Shown here: one piece after another, positions 56,242 through 64,000 of the stretch
How the letters are laid out: each line of letters begins with the position of its first letter
Numbering within the stretch: position 1 is the first letter of the stretch
Assembly (NCBI GenBank): GCA_027924585.1
Contig: BSBM01000372.1
Location: 32,730,001 to 32,794,000 of the forward strand
Direction of reading: 5' to 3'
From: Larix kaempferi
Lineage: Eukaryota > Streptophyta > Pinopsida > Pinales > Pinaceae
DNA length: 64,000 nt
The notes under the pieces: model-generated
What the model saw: only the letters and a program-made list of their open reading frames with translations
Told to the model about the DNA's origin: nothing
The model's database searches: none
Made by a program: the position numbers and the translations under genes

Positions 56242-59200
56242 TGTAATATCCCCAATCATAAATTAGGAATATTATCTCAAAGGTTTCAACTTTAATTATG
56301 TGTATTTTCAACCTTTTTCCCAAACAATGGCTTATGAAGGCTTATGAGATTTTCTCGTTCAACAATAGTGGAGTGTGTGTGTATTTATGATATCCATTAA
56401 ATGTGTGCAGATCATTAATGTGTTTAGATTTCACTGATATGTGTCCCAAATCAGGTCTGATCTAAAATTGGAAGTTGGCAAAGAAACTAGGAACACTAGT
56501 TCAATTTTGGCCACACTAAACACGAGGTTTCCAACTCTTCCCAAACACTACCGAAGCAGCTCGAATTCTCCCAATGTAAGTTTAATGGAATCAAATAGAC
56601 TCAAATAAAACTATCTGACCCATTTATAGACTCCAAATAAGTATGAAAGACACCCCCTCAAGTGTAATGTCCCTTTTTAATAATTTTATTAAAAGGACCA
56701 ATTTTTCACTTTTTCCCCAAATTCGACCTTTGACTAGTTTTGATGCCTAGGTCTCCAATTTTCCCCAAATGCTCCCAAATATTATGAGAAGGTATATGGA
56801 TGATGTTAGAACATAAATATATGTTTCATGGATGGTTTTGTACCTTTAAAATACTTCTGCAAATCCTCTTTCAATTCTAGCCAATGTAGGGAACTTTACT
56901 AGTAATTTCCCTTTGACTAGTATTGGTCTCTAGGTCTCCAATCGGCTCCAAATGCCTCTAAATATTCAGTGAAGGTGTATGAATGATATTTGTACTTGAT
57001 TATTATGTTCATGGATTATTTATGACCATAAAAATACTTCTGAAAACTTGTTTAAGATTCTGGACAAAGTATGGAATTTAACTAGCAATTTGGGGTTCAA
57101 ATCCCCCTAGGGTAAATACTGAAAAATGACTCTCCAAATGTCTCCAAACTCACTCAAAATTCTGAAAAGAGGTAGGGGATGTCTGAGGGACATTATTTAT
57201 GTCTCATTTGCACCATTAATAAATTATTAATTCTGTTCTAACCTTCTCCCAAACAGCAGCAAAAATCATTAGTTCGACCTTGGGGGAAATAGCATGAAAT
57301 CTTCTTCAAATAAAATAAAACTGAGCAAGATGGCTCCAAATGCTTAAGTGATGAACCTAAAACTTGTAATAATCATAAATGGAATTCCATACATCATAAA
57401 TATATCAGATAAATATTCTTCCATTCGAAATCATCATCAATACATTGGCATACATCAATCTAGTGGGGGAATGGTCATTGTTTTCTCATTAATAATCCAT
57501 TTTACATATAAAGACCTTGTATTTCGACCTGAAACTTTCTGGAGATGAAGAACAGATTATATTAATCATATTACAACAGAAATAGATCATGAGAATCTCT
57601 CCCGAAGAGTACAAGATCTCACCAAAAATGCCCTCCCTCAAGGGTCAAGAATATGCCATCAAAAATTGAAATGGTTGAGAGAGTGTGCTGCACTAGAATA
57701 AACCATGAGCTTCCATGTAGCTTACACCTGCAAATAAACACTCCATTAAATCTCCAAATGAAAGGTCTTAATGTCCTTTCCAATTACCAACTTGGATGGG
57801 AATCTTTCACCCTCGAAATTGGCTAAGGCAAGAAACTAGTCATCCACTAGCTCTCCCTCTTCACAAATGCAATTGAAAATTTCCCAAATGATCAAAAGTT
57901 GGTTTCATTATTTTTTATTGACATTTATAAACTTATAATGTCCTCCATGGGTCGAATTCCTTCCAAGAGACTCATGCCAACTCAAGTTGAGAAGAGATTC
58001 CAAAGAACGCCACGTGTACAACAATTCCTAGTCTCCCACTTCCACCAAATCATATGTGGAAGCATCTTAGCTGCCCTAACTCCCTTGAGCACCCTCTTGG
58101 AGGCTATTTTTAGCCCTGACATGTCGTATATGTCATATGTCAGCCTTCAAGTATGATTTGTGTCATAGGTGTCATAATATCTTCATCATTGTTGTTATAG
58201 AGCTAGGGAATCTAGCCCAAGTGTCTCACTAGCTCCAAATTGCCTCTTCCTCTTCCATGGGAGTTACTCTTTCTCTACATTTCTACCTTGGATGAGTCAT
58301 GCAATTAGTAATACCTTTTTAACTCCCCCATGTATGTTACCATTCATTTTGAATTCTAATTGGTGAGAGAATGATGCCAAGTGTAGTAGGGAAATCTAGC
58401 CATATGTGGGTCCCCCTTCCTCCATGTGTCTTCATGATCAAATGCCACTTTGATTTTCACTTGTATATATTTATTTATCTCCTTTATTAAATATTTATTC
58501 CATTCTAATTTTCAAACATCATTTATTATTCCCCTTATTCCAAATCCCAAAGCTTCCACCCCAAACCTAGGAAACTAGTAATTTTCCTCCTTGGCAATTA
58601 TTTGACCCTTAGCATCAATTTGAAAAACTCTAATGAATATGTCCAATGTGCTTAGGCCAGTGTGACCCACTGCCAATTTGGGACGTGACATCAAGACTAG
58701 TGAGAAACTAGCTTTATTTCCCCCACATAAAAATACTAGTTTTTCAACTTGACCAAAACACCTCCTAATTAACTCTAATCCTTCTAAAAAGCTTCAATAA
58801 GACTCAAATACATCCAAACAAATATAAATGACTCAGTAACATACCACATGGTAATTCTATTAAAGTCTTACAATTAGTATTGTAAATGGCATAACCATAT
58901 GAGAAAGATTTATACATGGAATCAGCAGTTACTCAAATATTGAACACCATATGAGGAAAACACTTGGATATTTATTATTAGTTGTATGGGAACATTAATT
59001 ACACTAATAAAAAAAATTACATGGATCTTACACAACTTGAAACTCATGAAATACTCAATTACAATTGTACAAGTTTGAACCTCTACCAAAAGAGATACAA
59101 AATGGAGTAGATTTGATAAAATGGGAACATCTTGGTCATCCGACCACCTTTTTGAGTGAAAAAAAGTTTCTCCAACTAGAAACAATGCTCTTAAGGCAAT

Positions 59201-59402
59201 GGAGTAGGTATCACATCCCATAAATTCTCATAAGTGTCAAAACTAGAACCTTCATTCCGGCCCTCCTTCACCGGTCCAAGATTTAAATCAACAAGAAACA
59301 CCTCCAAATGATAGAGAAACCTCCAAAATTGCACCCTCTATCACATAGAAGTCATATACTTCACAAGAATGATATCTTCAAGTGAAAATGGATCCAATGG
59401 TA
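56242..59402 (-). repeat. 5' LTR of element Z, second copy, interrupted by the solo LTR
   Basis: The LTR parts are 56242-56662 and 58691-59402. A short deletion of about 10 bp between small repeats (near 56636) distinguishes it from copy 1. It is cut by copia-3 at 59403. Confidence 0.7.
56663..58690. repeat. Solo LTR with TSD TCAAG, second copy
   Basis: It is the duplicate of 33255-35280, with the same TSD at 56658-56662 and 58691-58695. The presence of the same solo LTR in both units shows that the recombination happened before the tandem duplication. Confidence 0.8.
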
Positions 59403-59974
59403 TGTTGATGTATATGTAACTTCGGAATGTATTTCACCTATGTATATTGTACTCCTATAGAGATGTTATTATTCCTCTATACGGAAGTGTCGTCATTTGT
59501 ATTGACAAGTGTCGCAAGTGTCGCACCTTGCATGTGATGGGTTATTAGACCACCAAGTGTGGGGTCGGCCTTGATTAGTATTACCATGGGTTATTAGACT
59601 GAGTTAGACAAGTCGGCCCTGCTAGTTTATTAGGCAGGTCAAGTCATGTATAAATAGAGTGCGGGAGGCACTCTATTTGATCTTCTCATTATTCACTTCT
59701 ACACTCACCAGAAAGTGGCGCACAAGTGAGGAAGGAGGAGTAGCTGCTAGGAGGACTATCTCTTGTACTTGGGTTGTATCATTGCTCTTTCTATCTCTGA
59801 GGAAGTTGTGGGGTTTTTCACCTTTATGGTTTTCCCCAAAGAAACTATATGTTTCTATTGTCTCATGTGATTTCTTGGTGTGATTGATATGCATTGTTAT
59901 GCTTGATATGTTGTACATGTTATTCTCTCAGTAAATATCCTAGAGTATGTTGAATTAATGCTAAAAAATTAACA
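59403..59974 (+). repeat. 5' LTR of copia-3, second copy (572 bp)
   Basis: It is equal in length to copy 1, with about 8 differences. The TATA palindrome (59652-59662 and 59668-59678) is unchanged. Confidence 0.88.
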
Positions 59975-59986
59975 TGGTATCAGAGC
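59975..59986 (+). promoter_or_regulatory. Primer-binding site of copia-3, second copy
   Basis: TGGTATCAGAGC directly follows the LTR. Confidence 0.9.
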
Positions 59987-60706
59987 TAACTTGAGAAGAA
60001 GACACTGTGCAGTTGGGGAAGCTAGGGCTTCTTGTTTATTGGGTTTCTCTCCACATATATTGAAAGGCAGTAGGGTAGATTGACTCTCTTCAGCAAGGCG
60101 CATCTTTCTGTCCAATCAGAATTCAATTCTGGGCACTTTCTTTTTTGGCCCTAAAAATTAGGTTTCCACAAAAATAGGCATTTCTAAAATCTGAGACCAT
60201 GGCTTGAAGCTCCGTGGAAAAATCTAAGTTTAGAGCTTATGATCGAACTTTTTGGTTGGGTGAAGCTCCGGGAAATTCAAACCCTAGTTTGGGGTCTTGT
60301 CTAGTGAAGCCAAAAATTAGGGTTTCTGCAAAAGTTGGAATTTCTGAAATCTGAGACCATGGCTGGAAGCTCCTCTGAAAAATCAAAGTTTAGAGACCAA
60401 GATCGGACTTTTTGGATGGGTGAAGCTCTGGGAAAATCAAACCGTAATTCAGGGTCCTCCCTAGTGAATCTAGAAGTTTGAAAAGCAAATTTGAGGGGTG
60501 AAACTTTGTCGTTTTCAAATTCTGAGTATACCAGCTTGATTAGTTCATCAGGGCACATCTTTCTATCCTTTCAAAAGTTTGAAATTCAAAGTTTGAATTT
60601 TTAGGGTTTCTCTGACAAACCCTAATCCAGCTCCAGATCCAGTTTTCAACAAATCAAGTGGTAATACCTAATAACTTTTCTATTTCCATTTGAATTACTT
60701 CTTAAG
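59987..60706 (+). other. Leader of copia-3, second copy
   Basis: It carries the same 160-bp internal duplication and telobox-like motifs as copy 1. No gene is seen. Confidence 0.6.
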
Positions 60707-61321
60707 ATGTCTCACCACACCAAGCTTGAGGATAAGCTTGAAGGGGCTGATAACTTCCGAGCATGGAAGTATAGGATTGGGTTAATCCTAGAAGAGAATG
60801 AGTTGGACACTTTCACAAGTGAAGAGGTTCCAATTCCGGAGGGAGATTAGACTAAGGCTTCACACAAGAAGAACTTGGTCAAAGCCAAGAGAATCATTGC
60901 TGATTCTATTAAGGACTATCTCATACCCCATGTGTCTTCCCTAAGGACACCTAAGGAGATGTTTGATTCCTTGACCAAGCTATTTGAAGGGAAGAACATA
61001 AATCGGAAGATGACATTGAGGAATCAACTAAAGAACATCCAGATCCAGAATGCGGAGACCATGCAGTCTTACTCTTCAAGGGTCTCCCAGATAAAAGAAC
61101 AACTTGAAGTTGCAGAGAATGGAGTAGTGGTAATGACCACTCTTAATGGCCTTCCTAGGTCATGGGATTCCTTCATCCAAGGAATTTGTGCTAGGAAGAA
61201 ACTTATCTCTTTCAGCAGGCTGTGGGAAGAATGCTCACAGGAAGAAGCTCAAATTGTAGCTTGAGAAGAAAATATGGGGAATGAAGATCAAGCTCTCACA
61301 GCACATACCAAGAAGAGGACA
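60707..61321 (+). pseudogene. Gag of copia-3, second copy
   Basis: It starts at ATG 60707 and has the same gag motifs and the same two stops as copy 1 (TAG 60848-60850 and TGA 61262-61264). Almost no amino-acid change separates the two copies between the stops. Confidence 0.82.
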
Positions 61322-62724
61322 CTTTTCCTCTGATTGTCCTAAGAACAAAAGGAACAACAACAACTACTACTACAAGCAATCTGACAGGTATGACTTACAG
61401 GTATGTTTTGAAATCTGTTCATGATGAAGTTTATAATATGATTGTCTTCATGTTATTGAGTTTAGTAACAATCTTGTTTAATTTTAGACTTGTCTTATCA
61501 CCCTAGTAGAAGTATGAATGCATGATAGAAGACACTCATTGATTAGGGCTATAACACTTATGATTGTATTATGTTTGTACTAATGCACTGTGGTGTTGTA
61601 TGAGGAGAATGTTATCCGCTAACATGAAAGGTACAAATCAAGCTCTAGATCAAGACCATGATAACATGAAGAAAAAGACTCATCCATAGTCATGGATCAC
61701 ATAGAGGTATGTATAATTTGGTTCTATAATGGTTAACTTATGAGTTATGCAGGTCATTGAAGAGAACAAGAAAAATGTTGCTAGACATAACTAGCAAATA
61801 TGATGACCAGGTATGTTTTTCCTATATCAAGTTAGAATCCTACCCTATGTAAGGATCTTATACTTTTGTATGATTGATAATGATTACTCATGAAGTTACA
61901 AGTTTGAGTAATCTAGGGTTTATGCATATTATGTCTCTTACCTTGATTGATGATATGACTAACCAGAAGAGTTCTATGGTCAAATATGAATATGCATGAG
62001 TAAGAGAAGTCTTCCCTAAAACTTTGAATGCTAATGCTTATTATCTATGTTTGAAATGATCATGACTATACATGTTTAAGATTATTGTGTTTTGATAGTA
62101 TTAAGATTATACTAATGAATGTATGATTATGTATGAGATCTCGAGGATAACACAATGATGATACTAGTAAGCATGCATAGTGATCGAGGATGGATATAAG
62201 TTCAAGGACAAGTATTCCAGGAAGCAAAGATCAAGAGGGAGCACACTCTAGTAGTTCCTGCAAGGAAGCAAAGATTGAGAGGGAGTCCACCCAACAAACA
62301 AACAAAGATAAGTATTTGAATTGTTATTTCTTGTATATTTGATTGTTTAAATAATACTGTTCAAATGATGTATATACTTATGTTCCTAGACTTAGGTTGT
62401 GTATTATGCATATTAGAATAATTGCATTAATGAACAGTATACTACTAATATGCATGTAATGGGTAAGTGGTCTATGGCACTGTACAACATTCCATTACTA
62501 CTTATCTAGAATGAAACCTCTTTGCTGACATGTTGGGAGTTGTGCACACTCTTAACAATGTTCTGGTAGAGATTGGAAGGCATCTAGAAAGTTACAGGAT
62601 ATGGATAAATGTTGTATTGAAGCATTGGATAAATTAATTGCATGACTGTATGCCATATTTCTTTATATGTAAGAATTTGTCCTAAAAACTATGAGATGTT
62701 TCTAATCATGCAATTTAACATGTC
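61322..62724 (+). other. Unassigned sequence in place of protease and integrase, second copy
   Basis: It duplicates 37913-39315, with the same splice-like motifs. No protease or integrase motif is visible. Confidence 0.5.
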
Positions 62725-64000
62725 TTGTTGGAAAAATTGTATACCATCACCTACAAAAGAAGGACTACAACATTTACTCCAGCAACAAAGCTATCTATTG
62801 AAGAATCTGAAGTTCCCAAGATACGAGATGAAGTAATGATCGAAGAGTACCAGTCGATCATGAAGAATGATGTTTGGGATGTGGTCCCAAGACCTGAAGG
62901 GAAGTCTGTTGTGACTTCCAAGTGGATCTAAGATCATGCATGCTGCAGATGGTAGCATGGAGAAATACAAAGCTAGATTTGTAGCTCGGGGCTTCTCCCA
63001 AAAAGAGGGGATAGATTATGAAGAGACTTTTGCTCCTGTAGCCAGGTACACTTCCATCAGATCATTACTTTACCTGGCTGCAGTGATAAAATGGAAGATA
63101 CACCAGATGGATTTCAAGACATCTTTCTTGAATGGTGTAGTCGAGAAGGAAGTGTATGTGGAGCAGCCACTTGGTTTTAAGACACATGACAAGAATTCAT
63201 ATGTGTGTAGGTTGAAGAAAGCCTTGTATGGCTTGAAACAAGCTCCTAGGACTTGGTATGGTAGGATAGACAACTTTCTATCCAGTTTGGGCTTTACCAA
63301 GAGTAAAGCAGATTCCAACCTTTACTACAAGGTTGAGGAAGGAAATCCAGTGATACTACTATTGTATGTGGATGACATGTTTGTTACAGGTGAGGATAGA
63401 TTGATTGCCGACGCGAAGAGGAAGCTTGCTGCCGAGTTCGAGATGAAGGACTTGGGGATGATGCACTATTTCTAGGCATGGAGGTGTGGCAGAGTGCAGA
63501 TGGGATCTTCCTTGGACAAGGGAAGTATGCAGTAGAGATCTTGAAGAGGTTCGGGATGATGGAATGTAAGGCCATGGCCACACCTATGGAATCGAACCTG
63601 AAGCTTCTGTGTGATGCTTCATCTGAGCCGGTTGATGTCACGGTGTATCGTCAGATGATTGGGTCCTTGATGTACCTGATGAAAACAAGACCAGATATTT
63701 GCTTTGTGGTGAACACATTGAGCCAAGTCCCGACAGATCCCATAGGTGTTCACCTGGTTGTTGTAAAGCATATTCTAAGGTACCTGAAGGGTACAATTGA
63801 TTATGGGCTCAAGTATGATGCGAATCAAAAGTTTAACCTGCAGGGTTATGTTGATTCAAAATAGGCAGGCAGTGCTGCAGATAGGAAGAGCACTTCTAGG
63901 TGCTGCTTTAGTATGGGATTAGGTGTGATCTCTTAGTTTAGTAGGAATCAGTCCCACGTAGCACTGAGTACAGCCGAAGCAGAGTATGTTGCATCTTGTT
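62725..64000 (+). pseudogene. Reverse transcriptase and RNase H of copia-3, second copy (partial)
   Basis: The RT core has intact LLLYVDDMFVTG and reads in three pieces. A 2-bp deletion at about 62930 (SKWI) is private to this copy. A 1-bp loss near 63470 (MMHYF) and a TAG at 63862-63864, inside the RNase H GYVDS motif, lie beyond the unit-1 boundary. RNase H continues to the window end with further stops (STAEAEYVAS). Confidence 0.82.

Larger units (their letters stand above)
40032..63438. repeat. Tandem segmental duplication, unit 2 (about 23.4 kb, with a 3.69-kb later insertion)
   Basis: The junction joins GCTGCCGAGTT (copia-3 RT) to ACAGATCTGC (copia-1 type 3' region, as at 20326). The undisrupted counterparts are 63428-63440 and 20315-20335. 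At most one base (T) is shared, so the breakpoint shows no useful homology. The unit is longer than unit 1 by almost exactly the gag-only copia insertion at 49404-53091. Confidence 0.88.
59403..64000 (+). mobile_element. Copia-3, second copy, runs off the window
   Basis: It has the same structure as 35993-40031, but continues past the duplication junction point (63438) with the rest of RT and the start of RNase H. This is the original right flank of the duplicated segment. The 3' LTR should lie beyond the window. Confidence 0.85.

Noticed and set aside
20325-63438. Tandem duplication as a pure assembly artefact
   Set aside because: The units differ by scattered substitutions, indels, a private 10-nt insertion and a 3.69-kb insertion with its own TSD. 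Uncollapsed haplotypes remain possible and are listed as a check.
1-64000. Host protein-coding genes, tRNA or rRNA genes
   Set aside because: No frame outside the retroelements shows a domain or exon structure, and no cloverleaf-like sequence was seen. Very short or highly split exons cannot be excluded by eye.

Overview
The window looks like intergenic heterochromatin from a large plant genome. It holds plant Ty1/copia and Ty3/gypsy retrotransposons with initiator-Met tRNA primer sites, a chromodomain-bearing gypsy element with LTRs over 4 kb, AT-rich spacers, and no host gene that I can support. The element mix and LTR sizes would fit a gymnosperm, but that is a guess.

Layout. The scaffold is an old non-autonomous gypsy-like element on the minus strand ('element Z'). 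Its 3' LTR is at 7480-8711, its internal region is 8712-10953 plus 31984-32822, and its 5' LTR starts at 32823. Other elements landed in it. A Tat/Ogre-like gag-protease element (1-7479, minus) sits in the 3' LTR. A Tekay/Del-like chromovirus with LTRs of about 4.3 kb (10954-31983, minus) sits in the internal region. A solo LTR (33255-35280) and a plus-strand copia element ('copia-3', from 35993) sit in the 5' LTR. The chromovirus gag is itself split by a minus-strand copia element ('copia-1', 19702-27260, target-site duplication CAAGA).

About 19.7 kb of this nest (20325-40031) was then duplicated in tandem, giving 40032-63438. The junction at 40031/40032 joins the reverse-transcriptase gene of copia-3 to the 3' repeat region of a second copy of copia-1 ('copia-2'). 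After duplication, a 3.69-kb gag-protease-only copia element (49404-53091, TSD AACCC) inserted into the second copy. Its empty site survives at 29673-29677. From 63439 to the end the original downstream part of copia-3 continues.

By-eye divergences agree with this order: the chromovirus LTR pair differs by roughly 5-6% over the first 150 bp, the copia-1 LTR pair by about 3-4%, the duplicated units by about 1.5-2%, and the gag-only element LTR pair by about 2%. Nearly all coding regions are broken by stops, frameshifts or lost catalytic residues, so the window is a set of decaying parasites rather than a working gene cluster.

The least ordinary structures are the repeat-rich 3' region of the copia-1/2 family (a regular 140-bp higher-order repeat with TAGAGC...GCTCTA inverted pairs, plus other minisatellites), a palindrome overlapping the copia TATA box whose arms change together between family members, the gag-only copia element, a duplicated zinc knuckle in the Tat-like element, and an opposed reverse-transcriptase pair created by the duplication.
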